DNA from: Gammaproteobacteria bacterium
GTDB taxonomy: Bacteria; Pseudomonadota; Gammaproteobacteria; JAABTG01
DNA: 12,492 bases
Reading direction: 5' to 3'
Assembly (NCBI GenBank): GCA_030066245.1
Contig: JASJBY010000117.1
Coordinates: 1 to 12,492, forward strand
Position 1 is the stretch's first letter, and every line of letters begins with the position of its first letter. The position numbers and the translations under genes were made by a program. This document shows positions 7,197 to 12,492 of the stretch, one piece after another. Below the pieces are notes generated by a model. That model made no database searches, was not told the origin of the DNA, and worked only from the letters and a program-made list of their open reading frames with translations.

Positions 7197-8747
7197 TCAG
7201 ACGCCACCGGCACGCACGAGACGCCATACCGGCAGCCCGGTGGCCGTGAGGGCGGCGAAATAAGCGCCGGCACCCGCAAACACCAGAACCGTCAGCCTCC
7301 AGACCCGCTCCGCCACGCTCCAGGCCAGCCACTCGTTCAGATCCGCGGTGCCGTACCACAGCACTGTCGCCATCACCAGGTTGGCGAGCACGATGCGCAG
7401 GGCAAACAGTCCCCAGCCGGCCGACGGCGTGTAGACACCGTCGCGACGCAGGCCCCGGTAGAGCAGGCCGGCGTTGATGAACGCCGCCAGGGAGGTCGCC
7501 AAAGCGAGCCCGGCATGGGCCAACGTGAAAATCAGCATCAGGTTCATGGCCATGTTACAGAGCATGGCAATCACACCGATGCGTACCGGGGTTCGCATGT
7601 CCTGCCGGGAGAAATAGCCCGGTGCCAGGATTTTGATGAGCATGAATCCCAGCAGACCCAGGGAATAGGCCACCAGGCTTAGCTCCGCCATGCGCACATC
7701 GGAAGAGGTGAAGGCGCCATATCGAAACAGAGTCGTCAGGCTCGGCCCCGCCAGCAGGGCAATGCCCACCATGGCCGGCGTGCCGATGAGGATCACCCAG
7801 CGCAGGGCCCAATCAAGCGTCGCCGAGAACGCCTCGGGCTCCTCTCCCGCGTGCTTCCTCGAAAGGGTCGGCAGAATCACCGTGGCGATGGCAATCGCGA
7901 ACACGCCCAACGGAAACTCGACGATGCGGTCCGAATAATAGAGCCATGAGATGCTGCCGGTGACCAGGAAGGACGCGAGCAGGGTGTCCAGCAACAGGTT
8001 TATCTGTGCCACGGAGACACCGAAGATGGCCGGCAGCATCAGCTTGAGGATGCGTCGCACCCCCTCGTCCGAAGGTCGTGGGCGCGGCCAAACCAACATG
8101 CGCAGCCTGAGCAGGAACGGCACCTGGAAAAGCAGCTGAACCACGCCACCGATGAACACGCCCCAAGCGAGACCGAAGACCGGCTCCTCCAGCTGCGGCG
8201 CAATCAGGATGGCGCCCCCGATAATGGACAGATTGAGGAGCACCGGTGTGAAGGCAGGCACACCGAAACGCTCGTAGGTATTCAGCACCCCGCCGGCAAA
8301 GGCCGTCAGGGACACGAACAACAGATACGGAAAGGTGATGCGCAGCATGCCCACCGCCATGTCGTACTTGGTGGGCTCGTCCAGAAAACCGGGCGCGAAG
8401 ATGGCGATCAGCACCGGTGCCGCCAGCACGCCGATGATGGTTACCACCAGCAGCACCACGAACAGCGTCCCGGACACGTAGGAGGCCAGAGCGCGGACAT
8501 CGGGCGGATCCCGTTGCTTGCGGTACTCGGATATGACCGGCACGAAGGCTTGGGAGAAGGCCCCTTCGGCGAACAGCCGCCTCAGGAAATTCGGGATCTT
8601 GAACGCGACGAAAAAAGCATCTGCGCCGGGGCCGGCCCCGGCGCCCACGAGCACGGCGACCACCACGTCGCGCACATAGCCCAGCACCCGGGACAACATG
8701 GTCATCAGGCCCACCGTGACCGTGGACTTGAGTAGTCTTCTGCTCAG
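7197..8747 (-). CDS. murJ: Lipid II flippase MurJ (MviN)
   Basis: MurJ is the inner-membrane MOP-superfamily flippase that moves lipid II to the periplasmic face for peptidoglycan synthesis. The frame encodes many hydrophobic helices, consistent with the family's 14, and conserved blocks SRVLGYVRD (19-27) and GADAFFVAFKIPNFLRRLFAEGAFSQAFVP (in pieces, about 41-70), which carry the charged residues lining the family's central cavity. I place the start at CTG 8747-8745: AAAGGA (8760-8755) lies 7 bases before it, the product begins MSRRLLKS as in many MurJ proteins, and the length becomes 516, near the family norm of about 511. The first ATG in frame (8822-8820) would add 25 Ala/His-rich residues, has no Shine-Dalgarno sequence and overlaps a likely -10 box. 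It heads the run leading to ribF and is divergent from rpsT. Confidence 0.93.
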   Translation of the reverse strand: MSRRLLKSTVTVGLMTMLSRVLGYVRDVVVAVLVGAGAGPGADAFFVAFKIPNFLRRLFAEGAFSQAFVPVISEYRKQRDPPDVRALASYVSGTLFVVLLVVTIIGVLAAPVLIAIFAPGFLDEPTKYDMAVGMLRITFPYLLFVSLTAFAGGVLNTYERFGVPAFTPVLLNLSIIGGAILIAPQLEEPVFGLAWGVFIGGVVQLLFQVPFLLRLRMLVWPRPRPSDEGVRRILKLMLPAIFGVSVAQINLLLDTLLASFLVTGSISWLYYSDRIVEFPLGVFAIAIATVILPTLSRKHAGEEPEAFSATLDWALRWVILIGTPAMVGIALLAGPSLTTLFRYGAFTSSDVRMAELSLVAYSLGLLGFMLIKILAPGYFSRQDMRTPVRIGVIAMLCNMAMNLMLIFTLAHAGLALATSLAAFINAGLLYRGLRRDGVYTPSAGWGLFALRIVLANLVMATVLWYGTADLNEWLAWSVAERVWRLTVLVFAGAGAYFAALTATGLPVWRLVRAGGV

Positions 8748-8754
8748 GGAGAGA

Positions 8755-8760
8755 TCCTTT
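8755..8760 (-). promoter_or_regulatory. Ribosome binding site deciding the murJ start
   Basis: AAAGGA on the minus strand, within GGAAAGGATC, is 7 bases upstream of a CTG codon that begins the conserved SRRLLKS sequence. No such site precedes the upstream ATG at 8822. Confidence 0.55.
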
Positions 8761-8820
8761 CCAGCTGGTATCCCGTTGGCCGAATGCGCGTGTGCCGCCG
8801 CAGGTGCGGCAACCGGGCGC

Positions 8821-8850
8821 ATTATGGCAAATCTGGGGCGGTTTTCTCAC
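8821..8850 (-). promoter_or_regulatory. Probable murJ promoter (extended -10)
   Basis: On the minus strand TGcCATAAT (8829-8821) is an extended -10 box. GTGAGA (8850-8845) gives a 4-of-6 match to the -35 consensus at 18-base spacing. Transcription would start at about 8814, inside the region of the longer murJ frame, so the ATG at 8822 would not be transcribed. Confidence 0.4.
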
Positions 8851-8902
8851 CGGGCACGGCAAACGAGCGGCGCCAAACATCCGCGGGAAGCGCCGGCGCC
8901 GA

Positions 8903-8931
8903 TTGACAAACGGCCGGCGAATCGGCATGAT
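8903..8931 (+). promoter_or_regulatory. rpsT promoter (sigma-70)
   Basis: A perfect -35 TTGACA (8903-8908) and a 4-of-6 -10 CATGAT (8926-8931) are separated by exactly 17 bases, so transcription should start near 8938. The segment after the -10 (TCCGCGCC) is GC-rich, the discriminator type known at stringently controlled ribosomal promoters. The leader would be about 31 bases. Confidence 0.65.
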
Positions 8932-8956
8932 TCCGCGCCTTTCCAGCCGAGACTAC

Positions 8957-8961
8957 GGGAG
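8957..8961 (+). promoter_or_regulatory. Ribosome binding site deciding the rpsT TTG start
   Basis: GGGAG lies 7 bases before TTG (8969-8971), which begins the exact family N-terminus MANSAQAAKRA. This supports TTG rather than any upstream ATG in the same frame. Confidence 0.7.
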
Positions 8962-8968
8962 CACCGCT

Positions 8969-9229
8969 TTGGCCAACTCAGCACAAGCCGCGAAACGGGC
9001 ACGCCAGGCCGAGAAGCGCCGGCAACAAAACGCCTCGCAGCGGTCCGAGATGCGCACCCACATCAAGAACGTGGAAAAGGCAATCGCGCGCGGCAACAAG
9101 GAAAAGGCACAGGCCGCCTACAAGGCAGCGGTACCCGTCATCGACCGCATGGCCGACAAGGGCCTGCTCCACAAAAACAAAGCCGCCCGCCAAAAGAGCC
9201 GCCTCAACGGCCACATTCGGGCTCTATGA
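8969..9229 (+). CDS. rpsT: 30S ribosomal protein S20
   Basis: S20 binds the 5' domain and helix 44 of 16S rRNA early in 30S assembly. The 86-residue product is highly basic and helical, with MANSAQAAKRARQAEKRR at the start, the RTHIKNVEKAI region (29-39) and a C-terminal DKGLLHKNKAARQKSRL (63-79), very close to the 87-residue E. coli protein. The start is TTG; E. coli rpsT also uses UUG, where the weak start takes part in autoregulation, so the codon is probably functional and not a mistake. The frame extends upstream of the TTG, but that part overlaps the promoter. The gene stands alone on the plus strand, divergent from murJ and convergent with proB, with a hairpin 3 bases after its stop. 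Confidence 0.97.
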   Translation: MANSAQAAKRARQAEKRRQQNASQRSEMRTHIKNVEKAIARGNKEKAQAAYKAAVPVIDRMADKGLLHKNKAARQKSRLNGHIRAL

Positions 9230-9230
9230 A

Positions 9231-9252
9231 AAAAGCTGGCCTACGCCGGCTT
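9231..9252 (-). terminator. Intrinsic terminator between rpsT and proB, possibly bidirectional
   Basis: An 8-bp stem (9233-9240 with 9245-9252, one G-U pair) closes a four-base loop. Read on the minus strand it is followed by six T, a good terminator for obg-proB mRNA, 225 bases past the proB stop. Read on the plus strand it lies just after the rpsT stop, with only an interrupted T-run (TTCTTT), so it may also stop rpsT. Confidence 0.7.
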
Positions 9253-9256
9253 CTTT

Positions 9257-9281
9257 GGTGACTCGGTTGACGGTGACTCGG
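9257..9281. repeat. 25-base GAGTCACC element, inverted copy
   Basis: GGTGACTCGG, TTGAC, GGTGACTCGG in order. Its reverse complement matches 9415-9439 and 6113-6137 at 24 of 25 positions. It begins 4 bases after the terminator hairpin and forms a long-range inverted repeat with 9415-9439. Confidence 0.88.
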
Positions 9282-9414
9282 TCGCCGCTTCGCGGTGAAG
9301 GTCACTGCCACAATCTTCTCCCTGCCTCTCGCCCACCGCTCCTGTCTTTCCTAACCGCTCATATTCGTTTTACTTGATTTCTTGCCGCCCGCTGACCGCT
9401 TTCTTCCCCAGTCA

Positions 9415-9439
9415 CCGAGTCACCATCAACCGAGTCACC
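9415..9439. repeat. 25-base GAGTCACC element, copy 2
   Basis: It is identical to 6113-6137 (CCGAGTCACC, ATCAA, CCGAGTCACC), about 3.3 kb away in an unrelated spacer. A further CCAGTCACC overlaps its left end (9408-9416). Pyrimidine heptamers similar to those after ribF follow, up to the proB stop. The spacer also holds CGCTGACCGCT at about 9390-9400, the minus-strand sense of the fkpB array unit. Confidence 0.9.
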
Positions 9440-9476
9440 TTTTCTCCCTGCCCGCCGCCCGCTTCTTCCCTGCCCC

Positions 9477-10601
9477 CTATCCCGTCAAAACAAGATTGTC
9501 CCGATGGATCAGCTCGGGCTCGTCCACATAGCCGAGTATCGCTTCGATTCGGTCACTGGGCTGTCCCATAATGCGGCGGCTTTCTTCAGCCGAGTAGTTG
9601 ACCAGGCCCCGCGCCACCTCCTTGCCGTCCGGGCCGACGCAGGACACCAGCTCACCCCGGCGAAACCCGCCCTCCACGGCCTTCACGCCGACAGCGAGCA
9701 GACTGCGCCCGGAGTTGGTGAGCACGCGCACGGCCCCCTGGTCGAGCACCAGACGCCCCCGCATGTTGAGCTGCCCCGCCAGCCACTGCTTGCGGGCCAC
9801 CAGCGGCACCTGCGCGGGAAGCAGCAAGGTTCCCACCGGCGTGCCAGCGGCAATCTGGGTCAAGACATCTGAACGGCGACCCGAGGCAATCACGGTGGCC
9901 GCGCCGGAACGGGCAGCCAGCTTTGCCGCGCGCAGCTTGGTGCGCATGCCGCCACGCCCCAGGGCGCCGCTGCCACCTGCCAGCCTCTCCAGAGCGGGGT
10001 CGCCCGCCTTGCCGCGCTGAACCAGACTGGCGTCCGCAGACTTGCGGGGATCGGCCTCGTAGAGACCCTCCTGATCGGTGAGGATCACGAGCAGATTCGC
10101 CTCCACGAGATTCGCCACCATGCCGGCCAGGGTGTCGTTGTCGCCCAACCGGATCTCCTCGGTGGCGACCGTGTCGTTTTCGTTCACCACGGGGATCACG
10201 CCAAGCTGCAGCAGGGTCCGCAGGGTCGTGCGCGCGTTCAGATAACGGTCCCGGGCCGACAGATCGTCATGGGTGAGCAGGATCTGAGCCGTCTGCATGC
10301 CGTGCTTCTGAAAGCAGGTCTCGTAGACTTGGATCAGCCCCATCTGCCCCACGGCCGCGGCAGCTTGCAGCTCGTGGACGGCATGCGGGCGACTCTTCCA
10401 GCCAAGCCGCGTGAGGCCCTCCGCCACCGCGCCCGAGGACACCAGCACCAGCTCCACGCCGCTGCGCCGCAGTTCGGCCATCTGGAAAACCCAGTGGCGA
10501 ATCGCCTCCCTGTAAAGTCCCCGCCCATCGTCGGTCAGCAGCGCGCTGCCAATCTTGACGATCCAGCGCTTCGACTTTCCGATCTGCACACGACTGTTCA
10601 T
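9477..10601 (-). CDS. proB: Glutamate 5-kinase
   Basis: ProB phosphorylates glutamate, the first and feedback-regulated step of proline synthesis, in the cytosol. The 374-residue protein has an amino acid kinase domain with VKIGSALL (15-22), VSSGAVAEG (54-62), NENDTV (140-145), GDNDTLAG (153-160), LTDQEGLYEADPR (174-186) and GGMRTKLRAAKLA (217-229), and a C-terminal PUA domain from about residue 280. The start at ATG 10601 gives MNSRVQIGKSKRW; a frame-open ATG at 10670 would add 23 residues and overlap obg by 38 bases, and has no family support. GGGGGGT lies 11 bases upstream of the chosen start, a poor ribosome site. It follows obg by 31 bases and is probably cotranscribed; proA is not nearby, as in Pseudomonas. 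Confidence 0.96.
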   Translation of the reverse strand: MNSRVQIGKSKRWIVKIGSALLTDDGRGLYREAIRHWVFQMAELRRSGVELVLVSSGAVAEGLTRLGWKSRPHAVHELQAAAAVGQMGLIQVYETCFQKHGMQTAQILLTHDDLSARDRYLNARTTLRTLLQLGVIPVVNENDTVATEEIRLGDNDTLAGMVANLVEANLLVILTDQEGLYEADPRKSADASLVQRGKAGDPALERLAGGSGALGRGGMRTKLRAAKLAARSGAATVIASGRRSDVLTQIAAGTPVGTLLLPAQVPLVARKQWLAGQLNMRGRLVLDQGAVRVLTNSGRSLLAVGVKAVEGGFRRGELVSCVGPDGKEVARGLVNYSAEESRRIMGQPSDRIEAILGYVDEPELIHRDNLVLTG

Positions 10602-10632
10602 GTCCAGAGCATACCCCCCAGGCCCCGGTTTC

Positions 10633-11667
10633 TCACGCGTCGGACTCGGCGCCCACCGCCTGCTGCTCAAGGTAGGCCATCACCGCCTGGGTCAAGGCCC
10701 GCGTGCCTTCGCCCGTCAGGGCCGAGATCGGGTAGACCGGGCCTGTCCATTGCAGCGCTTCGACGATACGCCGGCGGCTGGCCTCCCGGTCCTCGGGCGC
10801 CAGCAGATCCAGCTTATTCAGCACCAGCCATCTTTCTCGAGACGACAGCTCCCGGCTGTAGCGTTCCAGCTCGTGGAGAATCGCACGCGCATCGGCGACC
10901 GGATCTGCGCTGTCGTCCATGGGCGCCGCATCCACCAGGTGCAGCAGCAAGCGCGTGCGGGACAGGTGTTTCAGAAATCGAATGCCCAGGCCCGCGCCCT
11001 CGGCAGCCCCTTCAATCAGGCCGGGTATGTCCGCCACGACAAACCCTCGCAAAGGCTCCACCCGGACAACCCCGAGGTGGGGATAGAGCGTCGTGAATGG
11101 GTAATCCGCGACCTTAGGCCTGGCGCCCGACACCGCGCGAAGAAAGGTGGATTTTCCGGCGTTGGGAAGCCCGAGCAATCCAACGTCTGCAAGCACCTGT
11201 AGCTCCAGGCTCAGGCTTCGCTCCTCACCTGGAGCGCCGCTGGTGGTCTGTCGAGGCGCCCGGTTGGTACTGCTCTTGAAGTGCACGTTACCAAGACCGT
11301 GAGCGCCCCCCCTCGCCACCAGCAATACCTGCTTGTGCGCAGCCAGGTCACCCATGACTTCACCGGTATCCTGGTCGTGCACCAGGGTGCCGACGGGCAC
11401 GTCCACAGTCAGGTCCGCGCCCTTCTTGCCGGAGCACTGGCGGCCCCTGCCGTTCTCGCCCCGCTCGGCGCGGAAGCTGCGCTTGTAGCGGAAATCCACC
11501 AGCGTGTTCAGCCCTTCGTCGGCTCGCAGATACACGCTTCCCCCGTCCCCTCCGTCACCCCCGTCGGGGCCGCCCCTAGGTACATACTTCTCGCGACGGA
11601 AGCTCAGACAGCCATCGCCGCCGTCGCCCGCGGCAACATGGATAGTCGCTTCATCGACGAACTTCAT
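10633..11667 (-). CDS. obg: Obg GTPase (ObgE/CgtA)
   Basis: Obg is an essential GTPase that binds the 50S subunit and links its assembly to ppGpp and growth. The 344-residue protein starts MKFVDEATIHVAAGDGGDGC, with the glycine-rich Obg fold over about residues 1-158 (GGPDGGDGGDGG at 32-43). The G domain follows: G1 GLPNAGKS (166-173), switch I TT (192-193), G3 DIPG (213-216), G4 NKLD (284-287) and G5 SAL (315-317). It is shorter than the 390 residues of E. coli because the acidic C-terminal tail is almost absent. It sits downstream of rplU-rpmA behind a terminator, so it either has its own promoter in 11668-11790 (none was clear) or depends on readthrough. No strong ribosome site is visible before the ATG. 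Confidence 0.97.
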   Translation of the reverse strand: MKFVDEATIHVAAGDGGDGCLSFRREKYVPRGGPDGGDGGDGGSVYLRADEGLNTLVDFRYKRSFRAERGENGRGRQCSGKKGADLTVDVPVGTLVHDQDTGEVMGDLAAHKQVLLVARGGAHGLGNVHFKSSTNRAPRQTTSGAPGEERSLSLELQVLADVGLLGLPNAGKSTFLRAVSGARPKVADYPFTTLYPHLGVVRVEPLRGFVVADIPGLIEGAAEGAGLGIRFLKHLSRTRLLLHLVDAAPMDDSADPVADARAILHELERYSRELSSRERWLVLNKLDLLAPEDREASRRRIVEALQWTGPVYPISALTGEGTRALTQAVMAYLEQQAVGAESDA

Positions 11668-11786
11668 GGCGGCCCAGCAGGATTAACCACTTGGGACACG
11701 GGGTAATAAAGGATGCGTCGAAGAACCAGTCAGCAACACATTCTCCCCCCGTGTTCCCTGTGGTTTTTCCTGGTCTACTAGCCCAA

Positions 11787-11814
11787 AGCAAAAAGCCCCG
11801 CAGGACGGGGCTTT
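11787..11814 (-). terminator. Intrinsic terminator after rpmA
   Basis: A 9-bp stem (11792-11800 with 11806-11814, AAAGCCCCG/CGGGGCTTT) has a five-base loop. On the minus strand the stem is followed by a T-run (TTTTTGCTTT, counting the stem-end T bases). It starts 26 bases past the rpmA stop and separates the ribosomal pair from obg-proB; leakiness would adjust obg expression. Confidence 0.85.
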
Positions 11815-11840
11815 CCGACAACCGCAGCAACGGGGCGCGG

Positions 11841-12101
11841 TTATTCTGTGGGCACGATGCTGACGAACCTGCGGTTCTTGGTACCTTTCACCCGAAACTG
11901 CACGTGCCCGTCTGCCTTGGCAAACAACGTGTGGTCACGGCCACAGCCCACGTTCTCACCGGCATGGAATTTGGTTCCCCGCTGCCGCACCAGGATGTTG
12001 CCGGCGCGCACCAGCTCGCCACCATAGCGTTTTATGCCCAGCCGCTTCGACTCCGAATCGCGGCCGTTACGAGTGCTGCCGCCTGCCTTCTTATGAGCCA
12101 T
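11841..12101 (-). CDS. rpmA: 50S ribosomal protein L27
   Basis: L27 is a small basic protein whose N-terminal tail reaches the peptidyl transferase centre and helps place tRNA. The 86-residue protein begins MAHKKAGGSTRNGRDSESKRLG, the family signature, and contains GNILVRQRGTKFHAGENVGCGRDHTLFA (in pieces, residues 34-61). There is no N-terminal extension of the kind cleaved off in Firmicutes. TAAGG lies 5 bases before the ATG. It follows rplU by 36 bases, the usual bacterial pair, and ends at a strong terminator. Confidence 0.98.
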   Translation of the reverse strand: MAHKKAGGSTRNGRDSESKRLGIKRYGGELVRAGNILVRQRGTKFHAGENVGCGRDHTLFAKADGHVQFRVKGTKNRRFVSIVPTE

Positions 12102-12137
12102 CTGTGCCTTACCCCTGTGTCTGTCTGTAGCCGGCCG

Positions 12138-12452
12138 TCAGTCCGCGGCGATCCCAGTGATCTCCAGCTCCGTATAATCCTGCCGATGCCCCATGCGCTT
12201 CAGGTGATGCTTGCGGCGCTTGAACTTGATTACCTGCACCTTGTCTCCACGTCCGTGGGCCTTGACGGTGGCGGTGACCTTGCCGCCCGGCACATACGGC
12301 GTCCCGACTTTCACAGCGTCACCGTCGGTGACCATCAAAACCTGTTCGAAGTCGATGCTCTCGCCCTCGCCCAAGAGCAGCTTCTCGACCCGCAGCGTGT
12401 CACCCTCGGTAACCCGGTACTGTTTACCACCCGTGGAAAATACCGCGTGCAT
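12138..12452 (-). CDS. rplU: 50S ribosomal protein L21
   Basis: L21 binds 23S rRNA in the large subunit. The 104-residue protein has the family start MHAVFSTGGKQYRV and the C-terminal basic signature KFKRRKHHLKRMGHRQDYTELEI (in pieces, residues 76-98). Length is normal (E. coli 103). The AGGAG that should serve the ATG is 12 bases upstream, somewhat far, and lies in a small predicted hairpin. It is the first gene of the rplU-rpmA pair; the promoter lies beyond the right edge or very close to it. Confidence 0.97.
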   Translation of the reverse strand: MHAVFSTGGKQYRVTEGDTLRVEKLLLGEGESIDFEQVLMVTDGDAVKVGTPYVPGGKVTATVKAHGRGDKVQVIKFKRRKHHLKRMGHRQDYTELEITGIAAD

Positions 12453-12455
12453 AGT

Positions 12456-12478
12456 CTCAAGCGACTCCTGAGTTTGAG
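12456..12478 (-). promoter_or_regulatory. Small hairpin covering the rplU ribosome binding site
   Basis: In the mRNA sense CTCAA-ACT pairs with AGT and TTGAG across a CAGG loop and a three-base bulge (CGC). The AGGAG (12469-12465) falls in the loop and right arm. It would modestly hide the ribosome site. The stem is short, so the structure is tentative. Confidence 0.3.
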
Positions 12479-12492
12479 CATGAAGCCTGACG

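Noticed and set aside
8792..8968. N-terminal extension of rpsT to an upstream ATG in the same frame
   Set aside because: It would run through the TTGACA promoter and precede the exact S20 N-terminus. The TTG has the correct ribosome site.
9282..9300. Second terminator (GCCGC-TTC-GCGGT) in the rpsT-proB spacer
   Set aside because: The stem is only 5-6 bp with a G-U pair, and no T-run follows on either strand.
10602..10670. Longer proB starting at 10670
   Set aside because: The extra 23 residues are Pro/Gly/Arg-rich, overlap obg by 38 bases and have no family counterpart.

Overview
The window is GC-rich DNA from a gammaproteobacterium. The gene order rplU-rpmA-obg-proB / rpsT / murJ-ribF-ileS-lspA-fkpB-ispH / pilE-pilY1 is, from memory, the arrangement of Pseudomonas aeruginosa PA4568 to PA4554 with two small genes (PA4564 and pilY2) missing. 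The intergenic DNA, full of 7-base repeats, does not look like Pseudomonas. A purple-sulfur or Ectothiorhodospira-like lineage is possible, but that is a guess. Nothing suggests recent gene gain: the window is core chromosome.

Left edge (1-926, plus strand): the last 115 codons of the pilus tip adhesin PilY1, then a pilE-type minor pilin, the distal end of a type IV pilus minor-pilin operon. It converges on ispH with only 9 bases between the stop codons.

Centre (936-8747, minus strand, read right to left): murJ (lipid II flippase), ribF (FMN/FAD synthesis), ileS (isoleucyl-tRNA synthetase), lspA (lipoprotein signal peptidase), fkpB (SlpA-type prolyl isomerase) and ispH (last step of the MEP isoprenoid pathway). 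ileS and lspA overlap by one base. The ribF-ileS, lspA-fkpB and fkpB-ispH spacers are swollen by short tandem or dispersed repeats.

Right (8903-12492): rpsT is divergent from murJ, with a good promoter and a TTG start. It converges on proB across a repeat-rich spacer holding a hairpin terminator. On the minus strand, rplU-rpmA ends at a strong intrinsic terminator, followed by obg-proB.

I found no new protein system. The noteworthy signal is non-coding: a family of degenerate heptanucleotide repeats (GTGA-N3, GTCAGCG, purine/pyrimidine heptamers and a 25-base GAGTCACC element) in at least four spacers. In two cases they sit where the ribosome binding site of the next gene should be. Other points of interest are a probable CTG start for murJ and small hairpins near rplU and pilE.
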